DNA of 49,720 bases, taken from NCBI GenBank assembly GCA_021793215.1, contig JAJYTE010000019.1, positions 1-49,720 of the forward strand, read 5' to 3'. The position numbers and the translations under genes are program-made. This DNA comes from Bacillota bacterium (lineage in GTDB: Bacteria; Bacillota; Sulfobacillia; JAJZYS01; JAJYTV01). The notes under the pieces are model-generated. The model was not told where the DNA came from. It was given only the letters and a program-made list of their open reading frames with translations, and made no database searches. Positions 24,714-33,179 of this stretch are shown piece by piece (position 1 is the first letter of the stretch; each line of letters starts with the position of its first letter).

Positions 24714-26297
24714 CTACGCGTGCACGAGGCGGCGGCGGACGAGTGACACGACCCATGCGACTTCCTCTGCGCCGAGGAAGTGCGCGATGGCGAAGTATGA
24801 GATGGAGCCGACGAGCATCGGCAACAGCAGAACCACGCCGTCGCGCACGAGCTGCGGGCCGAACATGAGGTATGGCAAAATCTGCAGCACGCCAAGAACG
24901 AAGAACGCCATGCCCAGAGACGAGAGCAGCGCGGCGAGCGACGTCCTCAGGATGCGCCGTCCGTCGAGCGAACCGACGCGCCGCCGCAGCGCGTAGAGCA
25001 GCAGGACGGCGTTCAGGATTCCGGTCAAGGAGTACGCGAAGGCGAGCCCGTTGGCGCCGCCCGCGCCGTGCGGGCCGCTGAAGAGGTGCAAGAAGGCGAA
25101 GTTCATCGCGACGCCGACCGCAAGCGAGAAGCCGCCGATGATCACCGGGGTGCGCGTGTCCTCGAGCGCGTAGAACCCGCGGCTGATGATCTCGTACGCC
25201 GCGTAGCCCGTGATGCCGATCGTGTACCAGAAGAGCGCGTTCGACGTGGCGTCGGTCGCGTGCTCGCTGAACTGCCCGTGCTGGAAGAGCACCTGGATCA
25301 AGGGGTGTGAAAGGAGCAGCAGGCCCACCGACGCCGGGATCGTGACGAACAGGACGGCCCGCAGCGAGTCGGAGAAGGAGCGCCGAAAGCCGAGGCGGTC
25401 CGCGAGCGCCGCTTGGCGGCTCAGGTTCGGAAGCAGCGTGATGCCGATCGAGATGGCGAACATCACCGGCACCAGCATGACGCGCGAGGCGAGCGACAGC
25501 GCGTTCACGCTGCCTTTCGGCAGTGTGGAGGCGAGGAAGGACTGGTTGATCAGCAGGTTGATCTGCGCGATCGAGAGCCCGATCATCACCGGGATGATCA
25601 GGCGGAAGATGCGCTGGATCCCCGGATGGCGGATGGCGAGGGAGAGGTAGTAGCGCGGGCGCAGGCGCAGAACGCCGATCATCTGTACAAGGAAGTTGAG
25701 CGCCGCGCCGATCAGGGTGGACCAGGCGAACGCGGCGATGCCGAAGCTGCCTGAGAGCATGATTCCGATCACGATGATCGCGATGTTGTAGGCGAGGGGG
25801 CCGGCGGCGGTGCCGATGTACGCGTTGTACGCGTACTCGGTGCCCAACAGGACGCCGTTCAGGCTGTGGAAGAAGATGCTCGCGAGCGTGATGCGCGTGA
25901 GCGACACGGTGAGGGCGATCTTCGCCGGTCCGAAGCCCGGCAGGATGAGGTGCATGTACCACGGGGCGAGCCAGAAGGCGATCGCCAGGACGATGGTCAT
26001 CAACACGAGGATAAAGTTGAAGGCGATCGAGATGACGCGCCAGCCCTCCTCCTCCCTGCCCTCCGTGAGGTAGCGCGTCAGGGTGGGGATGAAGGCCGAC
26101 GAGATGCCGCCGCCGATCAGGATCATGTAGAACGTATCGGGGACCAGGAACGCCGCAGTATAGGCGTCCGTCAGGTTGCCCTGGCCAAAGAGGTCCGAGA
26201 TGACCGAGTTGCGGAGAAAGCCCAGTACGCGCGAGAGGACCATGGCCGCCGCGACGAGCGTCGTCGCACGGTGAAGGCTCTGCACTCCCCGGCTCAT
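24714..26297 (-). CDS. murJ: Lipid II flippase MurJ (MviN family)
   Basis: MurJ moves lipid II across the membrane for peptidoglycan synthesis. The 527-residue product has about 14 hydrophobic helices and the MVF-type marks MVLSRVLGFLRNSVISDLFG, AAFLVPDTFYMILIGGGIS, SSAFIPTLTRY, a mid-protein LLINQSFLAS, SLASRVMLVPVMFAISIG and FYALEDTRTPV. Length is typical. The start is ATG 26297 with a weak GGGGGTG upstream. It is transcribed away from the promoter that serves the membrane-protein/glpX pair; a CATAAT box on the minus strand near 26345-26350 may be its -10. Confidence 0.93.
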   Translation of the reverse strand: MSRGVQSLHRATTLVAAAMVLSRVLGFLRNSVISDLFGQGNLTDAYTAAFLVPDTFYMILIGGGISSAFIPTLTRYLTEGREEEGWRVISIAFNFILVLMTIVLAIAFWLAPWYMHLILPGFGPAKIALTVSLTRITLASIFFHSLNGVLLGTEYAYNAYIGTAAGPLAYNIAIIVIGIMLSGSFGIAAFAWSTLIGAALNFLVQMIGVLRLRPRYYLSLAIRHPGIQRIFRLIIPVMIGLSIAQINLLINQSFLASTLPKGSVNALSLASRVMLVPVMFAISIGITLLPNLSRQAALADRLGFRRSFSDSLRAVLFVTIPASVGLLLLSHPLIQVLFQHGQFSEHATDATSNALFWYTIGITGYAAYEIISRGFYALEDTRTPVIIGGFSLAVGVAMNFAFLHLFSGPHGAGGANGLAFAYSLTGILNAVLLLYALRRRVGSLDGRRILRTSLAALLSSLGMAFFVLGVLQILPYLMFGPQLVRDGVVLLLPMLVGSISYFAIAHFLGAEEVAWVVSLVRRRLVHA

Positions 26298-26367
26298 CCG
26301 CAGTGCACCCCCGGCGGCGCCTCGTGTTCGCTTTGCACGCGCCTATTATGGCACATGGAAGGCCGGG

Positions 26368-26396
26368 TTGAGGCGCCCACTCGGGTGGGATACGAT
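26368..26396 (+). promoter_or_regulatory. Sigma-A-type promoter for the membrane protein-glpX unit
   Basis: TTGAGG (26368-26373) and TACGAT (26391-26396) are separated by 17 bases. Transcription would start near 26403, about 60 bases before the first gene. Confidence 0.65.
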
Positions 26397-26465
26397 GGCA
26401 GGGTGAACCTGCGCGCCGCTGGGCGCTGAAGGAGGTCGGCCGCGACCGCGAGTCGCGGCATCGCC

Positions 26466-26852
26466 ATGACGTGGAAAATCGGAGTGCTCTGGGGGATTCT
26501 CCTGACGGTCGTCGAGTGGCTCGGCTACCTCGCCTCCCGCGGCGGCGTCGCCTGGGCGACGCAGGCTGTAAGCATCCTGTCGGTAGTACTTCTTGTGTAC
26601 GTGGGCAACAGTGTATTCCGAATCACGCGCCGGGTTCTGCCGGCACTGCTGACGACGCTCCTTTCGGCGCTGATGGCCGGATTCTTCGGAACGCTGGCTT
26701 CGTTCCTGGTGCCGGGTGCGGGCGTCATCAACGTCATCGAGTCTGCGCTGAGCGACGCCCTGGTCTTCGGGCTCTTGGGCGTGCTGCTTGGTCTGATCGG
26801 CGCGCTTTGGGCAAGGATCGGACTGATCACGAAGGGGGGGACGCAGCGGTGA
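26466..26852 (+). CDS. Four-helix membrane protein of unknown function
   Basis: The 128-residue product is almost all hydrophobic: helices at about 6-24 (VLWGILLTVVEWLGYLA), 32-48, 60-82 (LLTTLLSALMAGFFGTLASF) and 95-118 (LVFGLLGVLLGLIGALW). There is a GALWARIGLITKGG tail. It is first in an operon with glpX, overlapping it by GTGA, and follows a promoter with a 17-base spacer. I do not recognise a named family. Ribosome site is weak (an AAGGAGG lies about 30 bases upstream), so a slightly different start is possible. Confidence 0.7.
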   Translation: MTWKIGVLWGILLTVVEWLGYLASRGGVAWATQAVSILSVVLLVYVGNSVFRITRRVLPALLTTLLSALMAGFFGTLASFLVPGAGVINVIESALSDALVFGLLGVLLGLIGALWARIGLITKGGTQR

Positions 26853-27808
26853 GCGAGGCGGGCACAGGGACGGTCGGCGACCACTGGGCGGATTTTCTCG
26901 ACGTAGCGGAGGAAGCGGCCATCGCGGTACTGGCGCAGGTTGGCAAGGGGGACAAGGTCGCGGCCGACCAGGCGGCCGTTGACGGTATGCACCGCGCCTT
27001 CGGCGGATTGCCGCTTTCGGCGCGCGTCGTGATCGGCGAGGGCGAGATGGACGAGGCGCCGATGCTCTACATTGGCGAACAACTCGGTCTGGGCGGCCTC
27101 GAGTGCGACATCGCGGTCGATCCCTTGGAGGGCACCGGTCTGACGGCTGCAGCACAGGACGGTGCCATGACGGTGCTCGCCGCGGGCCCGAAGGGCAGCC
27201 TGCTGCACGCGCCAGACATCTACATGGAGAAGATCTGCGCCGGGCCCGCCGCTGCGGGGAAGCTGCGCATCGACGCTCCACTCGAGGACAACGTCCAGGC
27301 GCTTGCAAAGGCGCTCTCGCGTCCGACCAATCGACTCGTCGCGGCCGTGCTGGACCGCCCGCGTCATGAAGAGATCATCGCGCAACTGCGTCGCATGGGC
27401 CTCACTGTGCGTCTGCTCTCGGCCGGGGACGTCGGACCGGCGGTCGCCACCTGCTTGCCTGACGGAGATGTCGACCTCGTCGTCGGAACGGGCGGCGCGC
27501 CCGAGGGCGTTTTGACGGCTTGCGCCGTGCGCGCCCTGGGCGGCACCTTCTGCGGCCGGTTGCGGCCGGAGAACGACACCGAGAGACGGCGCCTTGAGGA
27601 GATGTTCGGGCAGGACGCAGAGCGGCCCCTCGGGATCGAGGAGATCGTACATAGTGACGACGTCGTCTTCGCGGCGACCTCCGTGACGGACTCCTTCGTC
27701 GGACCCCGGCCGCGCCGGCAGGGCGGCGGAGTCTGGCTCTCCTCGCTCGTCGTGTGTCGCAGCGGCGTGCGTCGTGTCTGCCGCTTCGTCGCCCTGGACG
27801 AACACTAG
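26849..27808 (+). CDS. glpX: Class II fructose-1,6-bisphosphatase
   Basis: GlpX removes the 1-phosphate from fructose 1,6-bisphosphate in gluconeogenesis. The 319-residue product has AADQAAVDGMHRAF, VVIGEGEMDEAPML (metal site), the Li-sensitive-phosphatase motif DPLEGT (91-96), APDIYMEKI and the GTGGAPEGVLTACAVRALGG run, all standard. GTG 26849 overlaps the previous stop and has AAGGGGGGG upstream. In B. subtilis glpX (ywjI) is followed by rho and rpmE; here an MntP-like gene stands in rho's place. Confidence 0.95.
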   Translation: MSEAGTGTVGDHWADFLDVAEEAAIAVLAQVGKGDKVAADQAAVDGMHRAFGGLPLSARVVIGEGEMDEAPMLYIGEQLGLGGLECDIAVDPLEGTGLTAAAQDGAMTVLAAGPKGSLLHAPDIYMEKICAGPAAAGKLRIDAPLEDNVQALAKALSRPTNRLVAAVLDRPRHEEIIAQLRRMGLTVRLLSAGDVGPAVATCLPDGDVDLVVGTGGAPEGVLTACAVRALGGTFCGRLRPENDTERRRLEEMFGQDAERPLGIEEIVHSDDVVFAATSVTDSFVGPRPRRQGGGVWLSSLVVCRSGVRRVCRFVALDEH

Positions 27809-27832
27809 CGCGAGCAACCCGCGGAATGGAGG

Positions 27833-28387
27833 CTGATCACTGTCTACTGGCAACTGTCGCTGCTCGCGCTGTCGCTTGGGCTCGACAATCTGTCGGTGGC
27901 TGTGGGCATCGGGGTGCAGGGGGTCAGCCACCGCCGCGCACTCTTCATCGCGCTAACCTTCGCGCTCTTCCAGACGGCACTGCCCGCAGCAGGCATCTGG
28001 GCCGGCAGCGCGCTCGGTCCCCAGCTGGGTGACTACGCAGGCTACGTCGGGTTCGCGGCGCTGTTCGCGCTCGGCGTCCTGACCGTGGCGCTCGCGCTGC
28101 GGGAGGGCAAGTCGGGTTTCGAGCTCGGTCGCGGGCCTGGCCTCGTCCTCGCGGCGGCGGGCGTCAGCCTCGACTCGCTGGCGGTGGGTTTCTCGCTGGC
28201 GCTCGTCGGCTTCCCCCCTGTGACGACGATCGCCGCGCTCGGCATCTCCGCCTTGGTGATGACCTGGGCCGGGCTGCTGTTCGGCCGCCAGATCGGGAGC
28301 CGGCTCGAGGCGTGGGCCGAGCTCGCAGCGGGCGGCGTGCTCGCACTGACAGGACTCGTCCTGTTCCTGCACAAGCTGCTCGGCTGA
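27833..28387 (+). CDS. MntP-family manganese efflux pump-like protein
   Basis: The product (about 180 aa) has six hydrophobic helices in two DUF204 repeats: [14 protein letters not shown] in the first helix and [20 protein letters not shown] in the fourth, each with the conserved aspartate needed for Mn export in MntP. The start is unclear. The first helix must begin before 27850, but this frame has no ATG, GTG or TTG there; CTG 27833 is the nearest alternative codon and directly abuts a GGAGG, and ATC 27836 is possible. GTG 27896 would delete most of helix one. In B. subtilis mntP (ywlD) lies between ywlC and ywlE, so the gene has moved. No Mn riboswitch is seen. Confidence 0.8.
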   Translation: MITVYWQLSLLALSLGLDNLSVAVGIGVQGVSHRRALFIALTFALFQTALPAAGIWAGSALGPQLGDYAGYVGFAALFALGVLTVALALREGKSGFELGRGPGLVLAAAGVSLDSLAVGFSLALVGFPPVTTIAALGISALVMTWAGLLFGRQIGSRLEAWAELAAGGVLALTGLVLFLHKLLG

Positions 28388-28415
28388 CGCGCAGGGATCC
28401 GCCGGACGCCGCTTC

Positions 28416-28444
28416 TTGACCGGCGTCTCGGCGGGTGCTATCCT
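28416..28444 (+). promoter_or_regulatory. Sigma-A-type promoter of rpmE
   Basis: TTGACC (28416-28421) and TATCCT (28439-28444) have a 17-base spacer. The transcript would start near 28451, giving a leader of about 73 bases that holds two overlapping stems. Confidence 0.7.
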
Positions 28445-28456
28445 TCGTAGAGCCGT

Positions 28457-28488
28457 GCCCTGCGTGCAGGGCGCAATTTTTCTTGCGC
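28457..28488 (+). promoter_or_regulatory. Structured rpmE leader (possible attenuator)
   Basis: GCCCTG-CGTG-CAGGGC (28457-28472) is followed by GCGCAA-TTTTTC-TTGCGC (28471-28488); the stems share two bases, so only one can be complete. The first stem plus TTTTT looks like a short terminator, and the second would break it. Ribosomal protein L31 leaders with self-control are known in several phyla; whether this is one needs a [16 protein letters not shown]. Confidence 0.5.
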
Positions 28489-28523
28489 GACGAGCGCATG
28501 GGCGACACAAGGTGGTGACATCG

Positions 28524-28724
28524 ATGAAGCCGGGCATTCACCCGACGTACGAGAAGACGACGATCACCTGCTCGTGCGGCGCGACCTTCGAAGTGGGATC
28601 CACGAAGCAGAACCTCCGCGTCGAGATCTGTTCGCAATGCCACCCGCTGTTCACGGGCGGCCAGCAGCGTATCGTCGACACCGGCGGGCGTGTCGAACGC
28701 TTCAAGAAGCGCTACGGCCTGTAG
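28524..28724 (+). CDS. rpmE: 50S ribosomal protein L31 (zinc-binding type)
   Basis: The 66-residue product is a C+ type L31: [20 protein letters not shown], then [20 protein letters not shown], with the four cysteines (C-x-C and C-x-x-C) that hold zinc. ATG 28524 has an AAGGTGGTGA ribosome site. It stands alone between its own promoter/leader and a strong terminator. L31 bridges the small and large ribosomal subunits and its zinc can be mobilised on starvation. Confidence 0.97.
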   Translation: MKPGIHPTYEKTTITCSCGATFEVGSTKQNLRVEICSQCHPLFTGGQQRIVDTGGRVERFKKRYGL

Positions 28725-28726
28725 GC

Positions 28727-28751
28727 AGGAGGCGGCCACCGCCTCCTTTTT
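28727..28751 (+). terminator. Intrinsic terminator of rpmE
   Basis: AGGAGGCGG and CCGCCTCCT pair around a CCA loop, followed at once by TTTTT. It starts two bases after the rpmE stop. Confidence 0.93.
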
Positions 28752-28850
28752 CGTTGCTGCGCGGCTCAAGCGAGGCGGGCGGCGCTGAGTTTACAATGTA
28801 GTCGACTATCGATGGGACATCCGCGTTGAGTCAGCCGGAGGGAACGCGTC

Positions 28851-29891
28851 TTGGACGAACGAGTGGACGAGTTGCTGCGCGAGTACGACGAACTTCAGAA
28901 GGAACTCGCCGACCCCGAGCTCTGGAAGGACCCGCCGCGCGCGGCGGAGCTTCGCCGGCGCGCGGGCGAGATCGAGCAGGCCGCGCTTTGCGCCCGCGCG
29001 CTCCAAAAGGCGCAGTCAGACTTCCGGGAGGCGCAGCAGCTCGCCCAAGGGGACGACGGGGAGATGCGCGAGCTGGCGACGGAGGAGCAGGCGCGCCTCT
29101 CGCAGCGCATCGAGGAACTCCAGGCGGAACTGACGGAACTCCTCGCAGTTCGCGATCCGCGCGACGACAAGGACGTGATCGTCGAGGTCCGCGCCGGCGC
29201 GGGCGGCGACGAGGCGGCGCTCTTCGCCGGGGAACTCTTTCGGATGTACGGCCGTTACGCCGAACGCCACCGCTGGCAAGTCGAGATGATCGACGAGAGC
29301 GCGACGACGATCGGCGGGTTCAAGGAGGTCATCTTCGCCGTGAAGGGACGCGGCGCGTTCTCGCGCCTGCGCTTCGAGAGCGGCGTGCACCGCGTCCAGC
29401 GCGTTCCGGAGACCGAGGCGCAAGGGCGCATCCACACCTCGACGACGACGGTCGCCGTGCTGCCGGAGACGGAGGACGTCGAACTGCACATCGACCCGCA
29501 GGAGCTGCGCATCGACACCTACCGTGCTGGCGGCGCGGGCGGTCAGCACGTGAACAAGACGGAGTCGGCAGTTCGCATCACCCACCTGCCGACCGGCATC
29601 GTCGTGACGTGCCAGGACGAGAAGAGCCAGCACAAGAACCGCGACAAAGCGATGCGCGTGCTCAGGGCGCGCCTGATGGAGCGCTTGCAGTCCGAGGCCC
29701 ACGCCGAGCTCGCGCAGGAGCGGCGCAGCCAGGTCGGGACCGGGGACCGCTCGGAACGCGTGCGCACCTACAACTTCCCGCAGGGGCGGGTGACCGATCA
29801 CCGCGTCGGCTTCACCTCGCATCGGCTCGGTGAGATGCTCGACGGCGACCTCGATGAGTTGTTCGACGCGCTGCGCAAGGAGCTCGCGTGA
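28851..29891 (+). CDS. prfA: Peptide chain release factor 1
   Basis: RF1 reads UAA and UAG and triggers peptide release. The 346-residue product has the codon-recognition PET motif in [15 protein letters not shown], the GGQ loop in [17 protein letters not shown], and [17 protein letters not shown]. Length is near the family norm of about 355-360. TTG 28851 is the start, with GGAGGG six bases before it. A TACAAT box at about 28793-28798 may be its -10, but no good -35 is seen. It overlaps prmC by GTGA; PrmC methylates the glutamine of the GGQ, so their coupling makes sense. Confidence 0.96.
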   Translation: MDERVDELLREYDELQKELADPELWKDPPRAAELRRRAGEIEQAALCARALQKAQSDFREAQQLAQGDDGEMRELATEEQARLSQRIEELQAELTELLAVRDPRDDKDVIVEVRAGAGGDEAALFAGELFRMYGRYAERHRWQVEMIDESATTIGGFKEVIFAVKGRGAFSRLRFESGVHRVQRVPETEAQGRIHTSTTTVAVLPETEDVELHIDPQELRIDTYRAGGAGGQHVNKTESAVRITHLPTGIVVTCQDEKSQHKNRDKAMRVLRARLMERLQSEAHAELAQERRSQVGTGDRSERVRTYNFPQGRVTDHRVGFTSHRLGEMLDGDLDELFDALRKELA

Positions 29892-30679
29892 CGCGCGGCG
29901 AGTTCCTGGGCAAAGCTGAGCTGCCGCGGCCCGAACTCGTGCAACTGCTTTGCGCCCAGTTGGGGCTCGAGCGTGCGCAGGTCTACCTCGCGCCGGAGCA
30001 GGAGATCCCCCCCGCAGACCTTCGGCACCTCAGTGAACAGGTGACGCGACGCCGGGACGGCTGGCCGCTGCAGTACCTCGTCGGCAGCGCATGGTTCTGG
30101 TCGCAGCGGCTGCGCGTCGGCCCCGGCGTCCTCGTGCCGCGTCCCGAGACGGAGACGCTGGTGCAGGAGGCGATCGAGCGTGCGCCCGTCGGCGGGCGCG
30201 TCGCCGACATCGGCACAGGCTCGGGCGCGATCGCCCTGGCGCTCGGGATGGAGCGACCCGATCTGCGCATCACCGCTGTCGAGAAGTCCCGGCTCGCGCT
30301 GCGCTACGCCCGGGAGAACCTCGCGGGGATCGCGGACGTGCTCGAGGGAGATCTGCTCGCACCACTGCGCGAGCCGCAGGAGATGATCGTGTCGAACCCG
30401 CCGTACGTTGCGCTCTCGCAGTACGCCGAACTGCCGGCGGACGTGCGCCGCGAGCCGCGCGGCGCGCTCCTGGGCGGAGCGGACGGGCTCTCCGTGGTAC
30501 GCCGGATCGTGCGAGGAGCGCCGGGGCGCCTCGCGGGAGGCGGCTGGCTGCTGCTTGAGGTGGGTCAGGGCCAATCCGCCGCGGTGCAGGAGCTGATGGC
30601 CGGCGCGGGATTCCAAGACCTCTTCGCGCAGGCGGACCTCGCCGCCATCCCGCGCGTCGTGGGAGGGCGCCTGCGGTGA
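29888..30679 (+). CDS. prmC: Release factor glutamine methyltransferase
   Basis: PrmC (HemK) methylates the glutamine of the GGQ motif in RF1 and RF2 with SAM. The 263-residue product shows the HemK N-terminal helical part, [42 protein letters not shown] (SAM loop) and the [13 protein letters not shown] active-site motif. GTG 29888 overlaps the prfA stop and its own stop overlaps the next gene (GTGA), part of a coupled chain of four genes. Confidence 0.95.
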   Translation: MTRGEFLGKAELPRPELVQLLCAQLGLERAQVYLAPEQEIPPADLRHLSEQVTRRRDGWPLQYLVGSAWFWSQRLRVGPGVLVPRPETETLVQEAIERAPVGGRVADIGTGSGAIALALGMERPDLRITAVEKSRLALRYARENLAGIADVLEGDLLAPLREPQEMIVSNPPYVALSQYAELPADVRREPRGALLGGADGLSVVRRIVRGAPGRLAGGGWLLLEVGQGQSAAVQELMAGAGFQDLFAQADLAAIPRVVGGRLR

Positions 30680-31656
30680 GAACGCTGCTCCTCGCGCCCG
30701 ATGCCGTCGGCATCGCGCGCGGCGCCGCCCTGCTGCGCGCGGGCGGCCTCGTGGCGTTCCCCACGGAGACCGTCTACGGCCTCGGTGCGAACGCCGCAGA
30801 CCCGAGTGCCGTCGCGCGCGTCTACGCTGCGAAGGGGCGCCCCGCCGACAACCCGCTGATCGTCCACGTGCCAAGCGTCGAGTCGATGGCCGAGTGGGCC
30901 GTCCCGGACGAGCGCGCGCGCGAACTCAGCAAAAGATTCTGGCCCGGACCCTTGACGCTCGTGCTGCCGGGGCGCGGTCTGATGGCCGCGCAGACCCTGG
31001 CGCTGCGCATGCCGCGCCATGAGCACGCGCTCTCGCTGCTGCGTGCGGCGGATCGACCGATCGCCGCCCCGTCGGCGAACCGCTCCGGCCGGCCGAGCCC
31101 CACGTCGGCCCGGGCTACGCTTTCGGAACTCGGCGGGCGCATCGAGGCGGTCCTCGACGGGCAGGACGCGGAGGTCGGAATCGAGTCGACCGTCCTTGAC
31201 TTGACGGAGCCGCAGGCGGCCATCCTTCGCCCGGGCGGCATCTCGTCGGAGGAGATCGGCCAGGTGCTCGGCGAGAAGGTGGGGCAGGCGGCGCGCCACG
31301 CGCGCTCACCGGGGGTGCGGTACCGCCACTACGCGCCGGACGTCGACGTGCTGCTGCTCTCGGGCGATGACCGGTCGGCGCTGAGGGCGGCCGCGGAGCA
31401 GGCCCTTTCTGCGCGCGGCGGTTCTTGGTACATTGGCCTTGCGGACACGGCCCCTGCAGGAGCGCGCGGCCTCGTGGCAGCCAGCGTCTCCGACCTGCAG
31501 AAGGCGCTCTACGCTGCCCTCTTGCACGCAGAGCGCGAGGGGGCGCCGCTGGTGGCGGTTCTGCCGCCCGCGTCGCCCGAAGCCGCCGGAGTGATCGACC
31601 GCATGGTTCGCGCTGCCGGCAAAGAAGTCCGCGCACGTGAGGATCTGGAGGAGTGA
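30676..31656 (+). CDS. ywlC: Threonylcarbamoyl-AMP synthase (Sua5/YwlC)
   Basis: This enzyme makes threonylcarbamoyl-AMP from threonine, bicarbonate and ATP for the t6A37 tRNA modification. The 326-residue product has the TsaC/YrdC domain (LLRAGGLVAFPTETVYGLGA, KGRPADNPLIVHV, FWPGPLTLVL, APSANRSGRPSPTS) and a C-terminal Sua5 domain after the linker SPGVRYRHYAPDV, so it is the long Sua5 form, as in B. subtilis YwlC. GTG 30676 overlaps the prmC stop. The next gene begins about five bases past its stop. Confidence 0.95.
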   Translation: MRTLLLAPDAVGIARGAALLRAGGLVAFPTETVYGLGANAADPSAVARVYAAKGRPADNPLIVHVPSVESMAEWAVPDERARELSKRFWPGPLTLVLPGRGLMAAQTLALRMPRHEHALSLLRAADRPIAAPSANRSGRPSPTSARATLSELGGRIEAVLDGQDAEVGIESTVLDLTEPQAAILRPGGISSEEIGQVLGEKVGQAARHARSPGVRYRHYAPDVDVLLLSGDDRSALRAAAEQALSARGGSWYIGLADTAPAGARGLVAASVSDLQKALYAALLHAEREGAPLVAVLPPASPEAAGVIDRMVRAAGKEVRAREDLEE

Positions 31657-31661
31657 CGGCG

Positions 31662-32552
31662 ATGCAGCGCGTCGTGTTCCTTTGCAGCGGCAACACCTGC
31701 CGCAGTCCGCTTGCGGCGGCGATCGCGAAGTCGCTCCGGCCCGACGCGGAGGTGCTCTCCGCGGGCCTCAATGCGAATGACGGCAGCCCGGCCGCGGAGG
31801 CGGCGCGCCAGGTGGCGCGCGAGCGTGGGCTCGACCTCGAGTCGCATCGCGCGCGCAGCGCGGTCGCGACGCTGTTCGACGGCGCGGCGGTCGGCCTCGC
31901 GATGACGCGGCGCCTGGCAGATGAGGCGCGCCGCCGTTTCCCCGACGCCGCGGATCGCATCTTCAGCCTCGGAACCTACGCCGGCGCGCCCGCAGAGGAC
32001 GTCGACGACCCGATCGGCCAGTCCGAGGGGGCCTACCGCATGGTCGCCTCACAGGTGTCGGACCTCCTTCGGGCGGCGCAGACGCGCAGCGGCTGGCTGT
32101 TCCTGCAGTCGGTCGGCATGGGTTCGGACCACGCAGGGCTCATCCTGCGGCGCGAGGTGCTCGCCGCGCTGCGCCAAGAGGGCATCCCGACGAAGGACTA
32201 CGGCACCGACAGTGCGGAACGCTGTGACTACCCGGACTTCGCGAAGCTCGTGGGCGATGCGGTCGCGACGGGGGAAGTCGGGGCGGGGATCCTCGTTTGC
32301 GGGACGGGCATCGGCATGTCGATCGCGGCCAACAAGATCCTTGGGGTGCGCGCAGCGGTGGTCGCGGAAGGACTGGGCGCCGAACTCTCGCGGCGGCACA
32401 ACGACGCGAACGTCCTCTGCCTTGGCGCGCGCCTGACCGGTACGGAACTGGCGCGTGAGGCGGCGCTTCGCTTCCTGCGCACCAGCTTCGACGGCGGCCG
32501 GCATGCGGACCGGGTAGCCAAGATCTCGGCGATGGACGTCCAGGGTTCCTGA
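31662..32552 (+). CDS. ywlE-rpiB: Fusion of YwlE-like low-molecular-weight arginine phosphatase and ribose-5-phosphate isomerase B
   Basis: One 296-residue reading frame joins two genes that are neighbours in B. subtilis. Residues 1-140 are a low-molecular-weight phosphatase: CSGNTCRSP places the nucleophile at Cys8 and arginine at 14, with Thr12 at the position that makes YwlE specific for phospho-arginine; VDDPIG gives the acid aspartate. Residues about 150-296 are RpiB: GSDHAGLILR, YPDFAKLV, the catalytic cysteine in LVCGTGIGMSIAANK (Cys213) and SRRHNDANVLCLG. The linker is short (about 141-150). ATG 31662 is preferred (GGAGGAG 8 bases before) over GTG 31653 that overlaps the previous stop. 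RpiB interconverts ribose and ribulose 5-phosphate; YwlE reverses McsB protein-arginine phosphorylation. Confidence 0.9.
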   Translation: MQRVVFLCSGNTCRSPLAAAIAKSLRPDAEVLSAGLNANDGSPAAEAARQVARERGLDLESHRARSAVATLFDGAAVGLAMTRRLADEARRRFPDAADRIFSLGTYAGAPAEDVDDPIGQSEGAYRMVASQVSDLLRAAQTRSGWLFLQSVGMGSDHAGLILRREVLAALRQEGIPTKDYGTDSAERCDYPDFAKLVGDAVATGEVGAGILVCGTGIGMSIAANKILGVRAAVVAEGLGAELSRRHNDANVLCLGARLTGTELAREAALRFLRTSFDGGRHADRVAKISAMDVQGS

Positions 32553-32588
32553 CGGCGGGAGGGTAGGGCGGCTCGGGCCGCCGGCGAC

Positions 32589-33179
32589 ATGGAAGGCATG
32601 GACTTTGCGGGGGGCGTCGCGAACTTTCAGGAGCTGGCCGGGGCGGCGCGCGCGGCGCTCGCCGAACTCGTCGCGTCGGCGGGGCTGCGGCCGGGCGACC
32701 TCGTCGTGGTGGGGGGTTCCACGAGCGAGGTCATGGGCAAGCGCATCGGCAGCGCGCCGGGCCTCGAGGTCGGGGAGCAGCTGGCGCAGGGGCTCATAGA
32801 GGCGGCCGAGACCGCTGGTGTCGAGCTCGCTGTGCAGTGCTGCGAGCATCTGAACCGCGCGCTCGTCGTGCCGCGGCACGTGCTCTCAGTCCGCGGCCTC
32901 ATGGAGGTCACGGCGGTGCCTGTCCCGGGGGCGGGTGGCGCGCTTGCCGCGGCGTACTACGGATCGCTCGGCCGACAGGCATGCCTCGCGGCCTCGATCG
33001 CGGCCGACGCGGGCCTCGACATCGGGCAAACGCTGATCGGAATGCACCTGAGGGCGGTGGCCGTCCCGGTGCGCCTCAGCGTGCGCAGCATCGGCGCGGC
33101 GCATCTCACCGCTGCGCGCACTCGGCCTCCCCTGATCGGCGGGCCGCGCGCCCATTACCCGGAGGGCACGGCGCGATGA
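32589..33179 (+). CDS. ywlG: UPF0340 / YwlG-family protein
   Basis: The 196-residue product has the YwlG marks: LRPGDLVVVGGSTSEVMGKR, then AVQCCEHLNRALVVPR and GLDIGQTLIGMHL. The family is widespread in Bacillota and its biochemical role is not established. The syntenic place after ywlE/rpiB is the same as in B. subtilis. The initiator is ATG 32589 or the in-frame ATG 32598; neither has a strong ribosome site close by. Its stop overlaps the start of the dCMP deaminase gene (ATGA). Confidence 0.9.
   Translation: MEGMDFAGGVANFQELAGAARAALAELVASAGLRPGDLVVVGGSTSEVMGKRIGSAPGLEVGEQLAQGLIEAAETAGVELAVQCCEHLNRALVVPRHVLSVRGLMEVTAVPVPGAGGALAAAYYGSLGRQACLAASIAADAGLDIGQTLIGMHLRAVAVPVRLSVRSIGAAHLTAARTRPPLIGGPRAHYPEGTAR

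Noticed and set aside
27754-28032. Frame with ATG 27826 that has a good position after glpX
   Set aside because: It gives a hydrophilic, unrelated peptide; the membrane helices of the MntP family are in the neighbouring frame.
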